Both the position numbers and the translations under genes were made by a program. The notes under the pieces are model-generated. The model was given only the letters and a program-made list of their open reading frames with translations, ran no database searches and was not told where the DNA came from. 55,462 bases of DNA from an uncultured Clostridia bacterium (lineage in GTDB: Bacteria; Bacillota; Clostridia; Saccharofermentanales; Saccharofermentanaceae): the NCBI GenBank assembly GCA_905235455.1, contig CAJOLL010000004.1:1-55462 (forward strand). Reading direction: 5' to 3'. Each line of letters starts with the position of its first letter. The first letter of the stretch is position 1. Positions 27,174 through 34,551 of the stretch are shown here, one piece after another.

Positions 27174-28049
27174 TTACTTATAAAGATCAATATAGCGATG
27201 CACGATCTTTTGATAGCTCTCCATCAGATCTTGAAGTTTCGGGCATTCCGCCGAACGGAACGCATGATCTTCCACACTTTTGACCGGCAGGATATCAAAA
27301 GGCGAGCTCGTCACAAAAAGTGCCAGCTCCGGCGGTCCGTCATCCTCTTCGTTTTCCATCCTTACGAGTTCTTCCAAGGAAAAAACGCTTTCCTTCAGCG
27401 TAAGTCCTGCTTCAGCGATAGCATCTTTTACATATTTTCTGGTGATACCGATCAGGATCAGATCCTCCGAGGGCGAATAAACCGTATCTTTATGAAGGAC
27501 AAAGAAATTCGAACGCCCGCCCTCGACAAGTTTTCCGTCCTTATCGGAAAGAATGACTTCATACGGCATTCCGAATTTCGTCTGTCTGGAAGAAGCCTCT
27601 GATACCGCCTTCTTATAGTCACCGCGGAAAACTTTGACATGCGGCTCGACTCTTTCCCACTGAAGATTCGTTGTAACGATACCGTTTTTATACATCTCCG
27701 CGTTCGGATAAGTCATATTGCTCAGATATACCAGCCACAGGGACTTCGTAATGACGATACGGACATTCCCGTCTGACATGCCGCTTTCCCATATCATAGA
27801 TTCTGCAGCAAAATGATAAGTATCGGGATCGATCGGGAAATCCTCTTTTGCTTCCACGGATTTTTTCAGACGCTGCATATGGTCTTCCCAGAAAAGCAGT
27901 ATTCCCTGCTGAAAACGGACGGATTCATAGTAAGTGATCTCCTCCGTCGGAACAAAAAGACGGCTTCCGTCAGCAGAGTCAAAAACGACCTTCTCGCCAT
28001 TTAACGTGCAGTAATTTCCGATGTTTCCTTCTACAAGCGGATACGCCAT
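27174..28049 (-). CDS. Class IV aminotransferase (branched-chain aminotransferase / aminodeoxychorismate lyase fold)
   Basis: This is a 291-residue PLP fold-type IV protein. The probable PLP lysine lies in the segment FRGDYKKAVSEAS. The family motif EGGRSNFFVLHKDTVYSP and the later LIGITRKYV match the active-site and phosphate-binding blocks. Family members act on branched-chain amino acids, D-amino acids or aminodeoxychorismate; sequence alone does not choose, and no pathway genes adjoin. The start at 28049 is set by an AAAGGGG site 7 bases upstream; an ATG two codons earlier is too close to it. Confidence 0.85.
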   Translation of the reverse strand: MAYPLVEGNIGNYCTLNGEKVVFDSADGSRLFVPTEEITYYESVRFQQGILLFWEDHMQRLKKSVEAKEDFPIDPDTYHFAAESMIWESGMSDGNVRIVITKSLWLVYLSNMTYPNAEMYKNGIVTTNLQWERVEPHVKVFRGDYKKAVSEASSRQTKFGMPYEVILSDKDGKLVEGGRSNFFVLHKDTVYSPSEDLILIGITRKYVKDAIAEAGLTLKESVFSLEELVRMENEEDDGPPELALFVTSSPFDILPVKSVEDHAFRSAECPKLQDLMESYQKIVHRYIDLYK

Positions 28050-28109
28050 GCACATTACCCCTTTCAAAAATGCTGACTTTTATGCAGAAAATCCCCTGCA
28101 TACCGTATA

Positions 28110-28137
28110 ATTCTACTCTTTATTAATGCTTTCGTAA
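28110..28137 (-). promoter_or_regulatory. Possible promoter for the aminotransferase / htpG transcript
   Basis: On the minus strand TTACGA (28137-28132) and TAGAAT (28115-28110) are 16 bases apart, 60 bases before the ATG. A 6-bp hairpin (ATGCAG/CTGCAT at about 28083-28102) lies in the intervening leader. The match is moderate. Confidence 0.4.
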
Positions 28138-28147
28138 ACTCATAAAA

Positions 28148-28199
28148 AATCGTTATTTGCACAACGATTCATGCCTTGTGCATTAATGTAAATATACAT
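28148..28199. promoter_or_regulatory. Overlapping inverted repeats upstream of argG (candidate operator)
   Basis: Between the two divergent promoters, AATCGT (28149-28154) pairs with ACGATT (28163-28168). The overlapping GCACAA (28159-28164) pairs with TTGTGC (28176-28181). A third palindrome, ATGTA-AATA-TACAT, occupies 28186-28199, 35 bases before the argG -35 box. The last is loosely like an ArgR/AhrC half-site pair (TGAAT-type), but the match is poor. Function is inferred from position only. Confidence 0.3.
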
Positions 28200-28233
28200 A
28201 CAATAGATTTCGAAAAATGCATGAAATTCGGTG

Positions 28234-28262
28234 TTGACGTTCTATATACCGTCTGCTACAAT
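28234..28262 (+). promoter_or_regulatory. Promoter for argG
   Basis: TTGACG (28234-28239) and TACAAT (28257-28262) are separated by 17 bases, an almost ideal sigma-A promoter. The argG start is 43 bases downstream with a GGAGGT ribosome site at 28295-28300. Confidence 0.8.
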
Positions 28263-28305
28263 GCCTTTATGCAAAACGATTAATAATTATTCATGGAGGT
28301 GCCTT

Positions 28306-29520
28306 ATGGCAAAGGAAAAATTCTTACTTGCGTATTCAGGCGGACTGGATACATCCATCATCATCCCGTGGCTCCTTGAGAACTACGATTGTGAAGTAGT
28401 TGCATACTGTGGTGAGGTCGGCGTAGGTGTCGATCACGATTACCTCGAGAAAAAAGCTCTCAAATGTGGTGCCATTAAGTGCATCATCGAAGATATCTCT
28501 GAAGAGTTTGTTTCCGATTTCGTATTCCCGACTCTGAAGGCGAATGCAGTTTACGAGGGTAAGTACCTCCTCGGCACATCCATGGCACGTCCGGTAATCG
28601 CTAAGCACTTCGTTGAGGCAGCTCACGCAAACGGATGCACAACGATCGTTCACGGCTGCACCGGCAAGGGCAACGACCAGGTAAGATTCGAGCTTTCCAT
28701 CAAGGCACTCGATCCGGACATGAAGATCCTTGCTCCTTGGAGAATCTGGGATATCAAGTCCCGTGACGAAGAGATTGATTACGCAAACGCACGCGGTATC
28801 GAAGTTCCTGTAACTAAGGAAAACAACTATTCCAAGGACGAGAATCTCTGGCACCTCTCTCACGAAGGTATGGACCTCGAAGACCCGGCAAACGAGCCGA
28901 ATCTGGATAAGATCCTGGAGCTCATGGTTTCTCCTGAAAAGGCTCCTGATACACCGACCTATGTAACCATCAAGTTTGAAAAGGGTGTACCGGTAGAAGT
29001 AGACGGCCAGAAGCTCTCCCCTGCTGATCTTCTCAGATACTGCAACAAGGTAGCAGGTGCCAACGGTGTAGGTATCGCTGATATCGTTGAGAATCGTCTC
29101 GTTGGAATGAAGAGCCGTGGCGTTTACGAGACCCCCGGCGGAACATTGCTCTTCGCAGCACACCGTGAGCTCGAACTTCTCACTGTTGAGCGCGACACGA
29201 TCCACTACAAGGATCTCGTAGCCCAGAAGTTCTCCGAACTCGTATACTATGGTCAGTGGTTTCACCCGCTTCGTGAGGCTATCTCCGCATTTGTTGACAA
29301 GACACAGGAAGTGGTTACCGGCGAAGTCAGAATGAAGCTCTACAAGGGTAACTGCACACCGGCAGGTACCACTTCTCCATTCTCTCTCTATGATCCGGAG
29401 ATCGCTACATTCGAAGCTGATGACGTTTATAACCAGGCAGATGCCGGCGGATTCATCAACTGTTTTGGTCTCCCGATGAAGGTCAATGCAAAGATGAAGC
29501 AGAAGAACGGTCTTCTCTGA
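28306..29520 (+). CDS. argG: Argininosuccinate synthase
   Basis: ArgG condenses citrulline and aspartate with ATP hydrolysis to argininosuccinate, the penultimate step of arginine synthesis. The 404-residue protein has the N-type ATP pyrophosphatase loop [16 protein letters not shown], the [15 protein letters not shown] block, and the C-terminal [19 protein letters not shown] oligomerisation region. The start at 28306 is fixed by GGAGGT six bases upstream; a longer in-frame reading would begin inside the promoter. argH, normally the next gene, lies 5 kb away beyond an inverted block of unrelated genes. Confidence 0.97.
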   Translation: MAKEKFLLAYSGGLDTSIIIPWLLENYDCEVVAYCGEVGVGVDHDYLEKKALKCGAIKCIIEDISEEFVSDFVFPTLKANAVYEGKYLLGTSMARPVIAKHFVEAAHANGCTTIVHGCTGKGNDQVRFELSIKALDPDMKILAPWRIWDIKSRDEEIDYANARGIEVPVTKENNYSKDENLWHLSHEGMDLEDPANEPNLDKILELMVSPEKAPDTPTYVTIKFEKGVPVEVDGQKLSPADLLRYCNKVAGANGVGIADIVENRLVGMKSRGVYETPGGTLLFAAHRELELLTVERDTIHYKDLVAQKFSELVYYGQWFHPLREAISAFVDKTQEVVTGEVRMKLYKGNCTPAGTTSPFSLYDPEIATFEADDVYNQADAGGFINCFGLPMKVNAKMKQKNGLL

Positions 29521-29544
29521 TCTCATCTAAAAGTTTTCAAGAAG

Positions 29545-29625
29545 AGGCTGTCTCAAATTGATGTAAACCCCAGAAGTTGAACAAAAACTTCTGGGGTTCA
29601 CTTCAATGGCAGCCTTTTCTCTTTT
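29545..29625 (+). terminator. Elaborate hairpin terminator after argG
   Basis: A perfect 13-bp stem AACCCCAGAAGTT / AACTTCTGGGGTT (29566-29578 and 29586-29598) is nested in an outer AGGCTG / CAGCCT helix (29545-29550 and 29610-29615). It is followed by TTTTCTCTTTTT, 25 bases after the argG stop. The outer GAGGCTGTCTCAAA resembles sequences seen at ends of mobile-type repeats, so it may be a repeat-derived terminator. Confidence 0.8.
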
Positions 29626-29816
29626 TGAAAGCGGATCCATGATGCGCACCGAAGCACATGGAACACCTTCAGGATCGTGTTGTCGGTATGAAAGTGCTTT
29701 TGGCGCAGTTTATACCGTACGGATCTGAGAATTCGGGGGATTTTTTCGGTATGATTTGATCAAAATAGTGATCTCGCCCGTATTTTTCAGGCTTTGGCAG
29801 TCTCAAAACGGCGTTT

Positions 29817-29981
29817 TTTACGGGTGAAAAGCACTTGGACGGCTGTTTGTACCGAAAAATGCCATGTTTTCCCACGAAATTTACGGGCGAAAAGCACCTG
29901 GACGGCTTTTTATACCGAAAAATGCCATGTTTTCCCACGAAATTTACGGGCGAAAAGCACTTGAAAGCGCATTTGTACCGA
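29817..29981. repeat. 63-base tandem repeat, two full copies and one partial
   Basis: Unit 1 (29817-29879) and unit 2 (29880-29942) are nearly identical over 63 bases. Unit 3 (29943 to about 29981) keeps the first two thirds before diverging. Each unit begins TTTACGGGYGAAAAGCAC and contains TACCGAAAAATGCCATG and TTCCCACGAAA. The period is 21 codons, so all frames stay open across it. It is not a CRISPR because units abut without spacers. Confidence 0.9.
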
Positions 29982-30010
29982 ACCCTTCACATCTCCGGTA
30001 ATTAGAGACC

Positions 30011-30037
30011 GTCTCTATGTTAAGAGACAGAGCCTTT
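30011..30037. repeat. Hairpin at the distal end of the repeat region
   Basis: GTCTCT (30011-30016) and AGAGAC (30023-30028) form a 6-bp stem with a 6-base loop, followed by AGAGCCTTTTT. The T-run faces the plus direction although no plus-strand gene ends here. Read in reverse, AAAAAGGCTCTGTCTC partly matches the AGAGGCTGTCTC at 29544-29555, giving imperfect inverted ends about 0.5 kb apart. Confidence 0.5.
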
Positions 30038-30044
30038 TTAAGGT

Positions 30045-32510
30045 CTAATCCAATCCGTATTTTGCTTTGATCCGTTCATTCGGTTCATAGCCCGACAGAA
30101 AATCATCAGCTTCCCGGATCAAGTCCTCATACATCAACGGCAAAACAAGATAGTAATCGTAATCTTCGTCTCCTCTATTATGTGATACGACAGGGTGGCC
30201 TGTCGCTCCATCGTATCCGATCATTAGGCAATCAGATATGCTGCTGATGGTCCTAAATCCATTATCATAGATCTCGACTGATCTTTCAGTTGAGATGAAA
30301 TAATTCCCGCTGTTTTCATCAGAATAAAAACAGCGGACAAGCCCGTCGATCGCATATACTCTTTTGATTAGTTGTCCGGAAGATCGGCGATATATAAAAA
30401 CACGGCCGTCCCATAGTTGAAAAGCCGCATAATCGGCATTCTCACACATGACGACACTGTAGATCATCTCCGGACCGAATTCTTTTTCTTGTCTCAGGAC
30501 AAGATCTTTCAGCGACGATACCTCAGGATCATCAAACGAAATACCCCATTCAAATTCTTTAGCAGCATCAGAATAAGGTTTCAGATAATCTGTTTCTCTA
30601 AAAGAAAAAGTATTGATCTGATCGTCGCCGGTTCCGGAAAGATATATCGTACCATCCGCATAGTCTTTTGCCCAGATCAATTTGGTATCATCAACATCCG
30701 GATCAAAGAAGCTGTATTCTCCGTCCCGTATAAGATAACATCCGTCATTTAAGTCGAAAATAACGATCCCATCCGGAGTAAGCGCACTAGTAGAAAGATC
30801 CACATCCACATCGATCGTTCTTATCACTTCCAGATTCCGGTTCAAAATATATATCGTTGTCTGATCATATATTACAATATCGTCGCCACAGACTTGGAAT
30901 CCACTATAAGCTTCACCCCATTCGGCATTCTTCTGCTCTCCTGTATGAAGATCTTTCAGAATCATTCTCCGCTTTGATGAGTATGCATCATATAAGCAAA
31001 GCATGGATTTTCCGTCCGAACAGAAACCATAAATCTCCGACTGATCCGTATAACGTTTTTCCACGATTCCTGAAAGAAGATCTGCCGAATAGATATATGT
31101 AGTTCCCGAATCATTATCGAGAATAAAGATCCATGCTTCATCCCCTTCGGGCAAGAAATGAACATAGGACGATGATCGGACCTGAAGAACATCAGACGGA
31201 AATTCTATCGCAAGATCAAGCCGGCAGAGAGCTTCAGATCCCCGAAAGATTTTTATCTCGTTTTCGGTGATGGACGCATATCCGTTTCCAAACGGATCAG
31301 TAATGATCTTTGCATCCCCTATGCCCAGATCCGTTTCGGTCGCGGAAGAAAAATCGAAATAAGTATAGTTCTCGTTTGCTCTTTGAAATACGAATCCACG
31401 TTCTCCGTCAAAACCGGCATCTGCATAATTCAGATCCTCATACATCAGCAGCATCTTGTCTTCGGAAATATCCATAACAAATATTTTGCTGTCAAGACTT
31501 CTTACCTTGACATATCCACCCATCGGAGAGATATCAAAGTCAGATATGGCACCCGGGGACTGGATCATATCATCACTTACAACGTGGTCCGAAAATTCAT
31601 AGATCCCAAGAGCATTGGAAAGCGCTCGTAAGGAATTCTCACTATAGTCAGCAGATCCTTCATCCGAAAGCACACTTCTTGCTGCATATACAGCATCTTT
31701 CCGTCTGCCGTCACGAAGCAGATTCTCCGATACACCGGCCATCGAATCCGAATATTTCTGCTGTATGGTGTTTCTTTGCTCTTCGATCTCATTCTTCTGA
31801 ACTTGAAGTGTATCCTGCTGTCTGGAGATCTGGGCTTTCTGGTCAGAAATACGGATAATAAAGAAAACGCAGACGGCAATGATTGCAAGGAGAAGCCCAA
31901 AACCGACCAGAACGCGGTTTCTTGCCCGGTTATAGGCTTCTTTTCTGTGCCGTTGCGCAAGATCTTCATATGAAAGTCCCCTGATCCCGGCGACCAGACG
32001 GACTACGGCATTATCAGTCTTTGCCTTTCTTTCTTTGGAAGAATCTCCTCTACAGTCTGCTGCCAGAGGCTCTTTATACTGCCTGTATTTTTGAGGGTGT
32101 CCGTCAGGACCCATCCGGAACAATTCCTCATAAAGAAGGATTTCCGGGAAAGCCGTATTCGGCTCTCCATCGGCAAGGACCAGAAGAATATGCTTTCTGT
32201 CATTAAATCGAAGAAAAGCTTCGATCTCTTTCATACACCAGACGGAGTCCAGATACTCGGGAGAACAAACGCAGATCAGATATTGTGATTTCCAGAGGGC
32301 TGACGCGATCGCATCCGAAAGATCATCGGCAACGGTAAGCTCGGTCTCATCGCGAAAAACGCGAAGAGGCCGCTTCTTGCCGGTTTTTTCGACAATTTCC
32401 TTCGGAAGACGGAAGCTTTCCAGTTTTTTCTGAAGATGTTGAGCTATCTCACTGTCCGGCAGACAATGTCGGTAACTGATAAATGCATCGTAACGAAACC
32501 GATTCTCCAT
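30045..32510 (-). CDS. TIR-domain transmembrane protein with extracellular propeller-like domain
   Basis: The 821-residue protein starts with a TIR domain: YDAFISYRH (7-15), RVFRDETEL (50-58), and SPEYLDSVWCMKEI (83-96), placing Glu95 at the position of the catalytic Glu of NAD-cleaving TIR domains. After a basic segment (189-199) comes one transmembrane helix (about 199-219), a coiled coil (about 222-252), a short helical region with DAVYAARSVLSDE, and about 500 residues of repeated beta-strand blades resembling WD40/PQQ-type propellers. The positive-inside rule puts TIR in the cytoplasm and the propeller outside. It is the only such gene here, with its own promoter, 80 bases after hydG. Roles as a stress or defence receptor are conceivable; no partner effector adjoins. 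Confidence 0.8.
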   Translation of the reverse strand: MENRFRYDAFISYRHCLPDSEIAQHLQKKLESFRLPKEIVEKTGKKRPLRVFRDETELTVADDLSDAIASALWKSQYLICVCSPEYLDSVWCMKEIEAFLRFNDRKHILLVLADGEPNTAFPEILLYEELFRMGPDGHPQKYRQYKEPLAADCRGDSSKERKAKTDNAVVRLVAGIRGLSYEDLAQRHRKEAYNRARNRVLVGFGLLLAIIAVCVFFIIRISDQKAQISRQQDTLQVQKNEIEEQRNTIQQKYSDSMAGVSENLLRDGRRKDAVYAARSVLSDEGSADYSENSLRALSNALGIYEFSDHVVSDDMIQSPGAISDFDISPMGGYVKVRSLDSKIFVMDISEDKMLLMYEDLNYADAGFDGERGFVFQRANENYTYFDFSSATETDLGIGDAKIITDPFGNGYASITENEIKIFRGSEALCRLDLAIEFPSDVLQVRSSSYVHFLPEGDEAWIFILDNDSGTTYIYSADLLSGIVEKRYTDQSEIYGFCSDGKSMLCLYDAYSSKRRMILKDLHTGEQKNAEWGEAYSGFQVCGDDIVIYDQTTIYILNRNLEVIRTIDVDVDLSTSALTPDGIVIFDLNDGCYLIRDGEYSFFDPDVDDTKLIWAKDYADGTIYLSGTGDDQINTFSFRETDYLKPYSDAAKEFEWGISFDDPEVSSLKDLVLRQEKEFGPEMIYSVVMCENADYAAFQLWDGRVFIYRRSSGQLIKRVYAIDGLVRCFYSDENSGNYFISTERSVEIYDNGFRTISSISDCLMIGYDGATGHPVVSHNRGDEDYDYYLVLPLMYEDLIREADDFLSGYEPNERIKAKYGLD

Positions 32511-32543
32511 ATTCTTCTCTCCAACATTTCCAATACCTATTTC

Positions 32544-32571
32544 ATTGTAACATCAGAGAAAATTAAATCAA
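32544..32571 (-). promoter_or_regulatory. Promoter for the TIR gene
   Basis: On the minus strand TTGATT (32571-32566) and TACAAT (32549-32544) are 16 bases apart, with a TG one base before the -10 (extended -10), 33 bases before the ATG at 32510. The TIR gene can therefore be expressed separately from hydG upstream. Confidence 0.6.
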
Positions 32572-32590
32572 CGATACAGATGCTTTTCCA

Positions 32591-34039
32591 TCAGAAACGG
32601 AAATCGCGGCTGTTGGAGTTCCTTATCTCTTTAATATGATTAGCGCATATTTCACGGACATTATCTTTCGGGATCTTCTTAAGTTCCTTCTCGATCAAGT
32701 CCCATCCGACCTTCTTCGTATCCTCGGAAGCATAGTCCACCAGGAATTCCGCAAGTGTCATAAGCGCATTCGGATGGCAACAGTTCAGGATCTGTCCGCT
32801 CTTGCAAAGGCTCATGAATCGATCACCGGTACGGCCTTCACGATAGCACGCGGTACAGAAGGACGGCACATGATCGTTCTCCATCAGCCATCTGACGACT
32901 TCATCCAACGTTCTCTGGTCAGATACATCGAACTGCTCGGTATCTGTCGGACGCTCTTCTTCCGTATAGCCGCCGACAGAAGTTCTACTGGCACCGCTGA
33001 TCTGGGAAATACCCATCTTCAGTGCCTTCTCACGGACCTGCTGGCTTTCACGGGTGGAAATGATCATACCGGTGTATGGAACTGCCAGACGGATGCAGGC
33101 GATGATCTTTTCAAATGTCTGATCATCGATACCGCCGTCAAACTCGTTCGGATCGATATCATCCGCGCGCTTTACACGCGGTACGCTGATCGTATGCGGC
33201 CCTACGCCATGCACTGCTTCAAGATGCTCCGCATGCATGATCAGACCTGCAAACTCGTATTTATACAGCTCCAGTCCGAAAAGAACCCCCAATCCGACAT
33301 CATCGATACCGCCTTCCATGGCGCGGTCCATAGCCTCGGTGTGGTAGTTATAATCGTGCTTCGGTCCTGTCGGATGAAGCTTGAGGTAGCTGTCCTTGTG
33401 GTATGTCTCCTGGAAGAGAATATACGTCCCGATACCTGCCTCTTTCAGCTTTCTGTAGTTCTCTACCGTTGTCGCGGCAATATTTACGTTAACACGACGG
33501 ATATCACCGTTTTTGTGGTGTACGCTGTAGATCGTCTTGATGCACTCGAGGATATACTCGATCGGGTTATTTTTCGGGTCTTCACCTGCCTCGATCGCCA
33601 GTCTCTTATGTCCCATATCCTGAAGCGCGATAACTTCCTGACGGATCTCTTCCTGAGTCAGTTTCTTTCTCGGGATTTGCTTATTCTTCGCATGATAGGG
33701 GCAATAAAGACATCCGTTGATGCAGTAATTGGAAAGATAAAGCGGCGCGAAAAGCACTATACGGTTTCCGTAGTAAGCCTGCTTGATCTCTTCAGCAATC
33801 TCGAACATTTTCTGAATACGTTTCGGATCCTCACAAGCCAGCAGCACAGACGCCTCCCTGTGGGTTAGAGCCGTTCCGTGCTCAGCCGCCTGAAGATTAC
33901 CCGGACGAGCCTTCTCGAGGATCGCATCGATCAGTTCGAAATTGTTCTTATTTGCTTCGGCATAAGCCAGAGTTTCCTTGATTTCTTCGTCATTGATAAA
34001 CTCATCGGCAATCAATGATTTCGGGTCATACTTAAACAT
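32591..34039 (-). CDS. hydG: [FeFe]-hydrogenase H-cluster maturase HydG
   Basis: HydG is a radical SAM tyrosine lyase that makes the CO and cyanide ligands of the H-cluster as an Fe(CO)2(CN) synthon. The 482-residue protein has the radical SAM cluster motif CINGCLYC (C106, C110, C113) and the diagnostic C-terminal auxiliary cluster motif CX2CX22C (C395, C398, C421), which distinguishes it from ThiH. The start at 34039 follows a GAAGGA site within the end of the regulator gene. No hydE, hydF or hydrogenase structural gene is in the window. Confidence 0.95.
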   Translation of the reverse strand: MFKYDPKSLIADEFINDEEIKETLAYAEANKNNFELIDAILEKARPGNLQAAEHGTALTHREASVLLACEDPKRIQKMFEIAEEIKQAYYGNRIVLFAPLYLSNYCINGCLYCPYHAKNKQIPRKKLTQEEIRQEVIALQDMGHKRLAIEAGEDPKNNPIEYILECIKTIYSVHHKNGDIRRVNVNIAATTVENYRKLKEAGIGTYILFQETYHKDSYLKLHPTGPKHDYNYHTEAMDRAMEGGIDDVGLGVLFGLELYKYEFAGLIMHAEHLEAVHGVGPHTISVPRVKRADDIDPNEFDGGIDDQTFEKIIACIRLAVPYTGMIISTRESQQVREKALKMGISQISGASRTSVGGYTEEERPTDTEQFDVSDQRTLDEVVRWLMENDHVPSFCTACYREGRTGDRFMSLCKSGQILNCCHPNALMTLAEFLVDYASEDTKKVGWDLIEKELKKIPKDNVREICANHIKEIRNSNSRDFRF

Positions 34040-34043
34040 GTTC

Positions 34044-34307
34044 TTATCCTTCCTTCTCATCCTTAATAGCTGAATATGTTGTCTTTACACTGATATTCGG
34101 GAGACTTCCGATCTTCCCGGAAAGAGTGGCGATATCATTCTGCGGTGCATCGATCACGACGCTGATGATGTTGATCTTTCTGTTTCTGTACGGGATCCCC
34201 ATTCGTCCGACGATATACTGTCCGTATTCATGAAGCAGGGCATTCAGAGCATTCGTATCTCCGTTTTCCTCGACGATCACGCTGATCACGGCTACGCGGT
34301 TTTCCAT
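34044..34307 (-). CDS. Small ACT-like regulator of the iron-only hydrogenase system (TM1266 type)
   Basis: This 87-residue protein has a ferredoxin-like ACT/NikR-C-type fold pattern: VAVISVIVEE, LNALLHEYGQYIVGRMGIPYR, INIISVVIDA and LSGKIGSLPNISVKTTYS. Such proteins accompany hydE/hydG in Firmicutes and Thermotoga and are annotated as hydrogenase system regulators; they lack a DNA-binding domain and the mechanism is not established. It is the first gene of the operon, 4 bases before hydG, preceded by an AAAGGGGAG ribosome site and a leader with an intrinsic terminator. Confidence 0.85.
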   Translation of the reverse strand: MENRVAVISVIVEENGDTNALNALLHEYGQYIVGRMGIPYRNRKINIISVVIDAPQNDIATLSGKIGSLPNISVKTTYSAIKDEKEG

Positions 34308-34328
34308 ATCAAAAACTCCCCTTTAGAC

Positions 34329-34354
34329 AAAAAATCACGCCTGAAAAGACGTGA
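34329..34354 (-). terminator. Intrinsic terminator inside the leader of the hydrogenase regulator operon
   Basis: Read on the minus strand, TCACGTC (34354-34348) and GGCGTGA (34341-34335) form a 7-bp stem (one G-U) with a 6-base loop, followed by six T residues (34334-34329). It stands between the promoter at 34435-34462 and the regulator ATG at 34307, so transcription must pass it to reach hydG. A small upstream hairpin, AGCGG / CTGCT (34417-34413 and 34407-34403), is the only other clear pairing. The arrangement suggests conditional termination. Confidence 0.7.
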
Positions 34355-34434
34355 ACAATCATAAGCACAGTAGAATCTTTGTAAGATGATTACCTTGCTA
34401 TCAGCAGTTATTCCGCTTCCCCTTAGGCAAATCA

Positions 34435-34462
34435 ATTATAAAACACAAGTCTTTTTTGTCAA
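34435..34462 (-). promoter_or_regulatory. Promoter for the hydrogenase regulator-hydG operon
   Basis: On the minus strand a consensus TTGACA (34462-34457) and consensus TATAAT (34440-34435) are 16 bases apart. The expected transcript begins near 34428 and has an untranslated leader of about 120 bases containing the terminator at 34329-34354. Confidence 0.8.
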
Positions 34463-34484
34463 TACATACGCAAATACTTATATA
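34456..34484 (+). promoter_or_regulatory. Candidate promoter for argH, overlapping the divergent hydrogenase promoter
   Basis: TTGTCA (34456-34461) and TATATA (34479-34484) are 17 bases apart on the plus strand. The -35 box overlaps the -35 box of the minus-strand promoter almost exactly. An alternative is the extended -10 TGGTATGAT ending at 34516, 35 bases before the argH start. I cannot choose between them from sequence. Confidence 0.45.
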
Positions 34485-34551
34485 AACAACAAAGGCGGCT
34501 ATAATTGTGGTATGATTAACAAAAAACAAGACATAAAGGCAGGGATTACCT

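Larger units (their letters stand above)
29626..30044. other. Gene-free stretch between argG terminator and the TIR gene
   Basis: No convincing gene is present. The only sizeable frame is an 89-codon minus-strand frame whose N-terminal half is the translated 63-base repeat, with no ribosome site. The stretch holds a diverged repeat copy near 29690-29730 (sharing GTGCTTTT and a TTTATACCG-type motif), three regular repeat copies (29817 on), and a terminal hairpin. It has the look of a decayed repetitive element. Confidence 0.6.

Noticed and set aside
28336-29526. 396-codon open frame antisense to argG
   Set aside because: It is a shadow of argG's codon pattern, lacks a ribosome site, and its translation (Cys- and Val-rich without domains) matches nothing, while argG is certain.
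29669-29938. 89-codon minus-strand frame through the 63-base repeats as a small protein gene
   Set aside because: It is open only because the repeat length is a multiple of three; no ribosome site, and the sequence before the repeats is unlike a protein. I list it as repeat DNA instead.
29817-29981. CRISPR array
   Set aside because: Units of 63 bases are directly adjacent with no spacers, there are only two and a half copies, and no cas genes are present.
32636-33868. 410-codon open frame antisense to hydG
   Set aside because: It is fully inside hydG, has no ribosome site and no recognisable domain; codon bias of hydG explains the absence of stops.
34308-34434. Known riboswitch (fluoride, TPP, SAM, preQ1, T-box) upstream of the hydrogenase regulator
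   Set aside because: I compared conserved cores from memory and none fits; some GCTGAT-type similarity to the fluoride class is too short. I keep only the terminator-containing leader claim.
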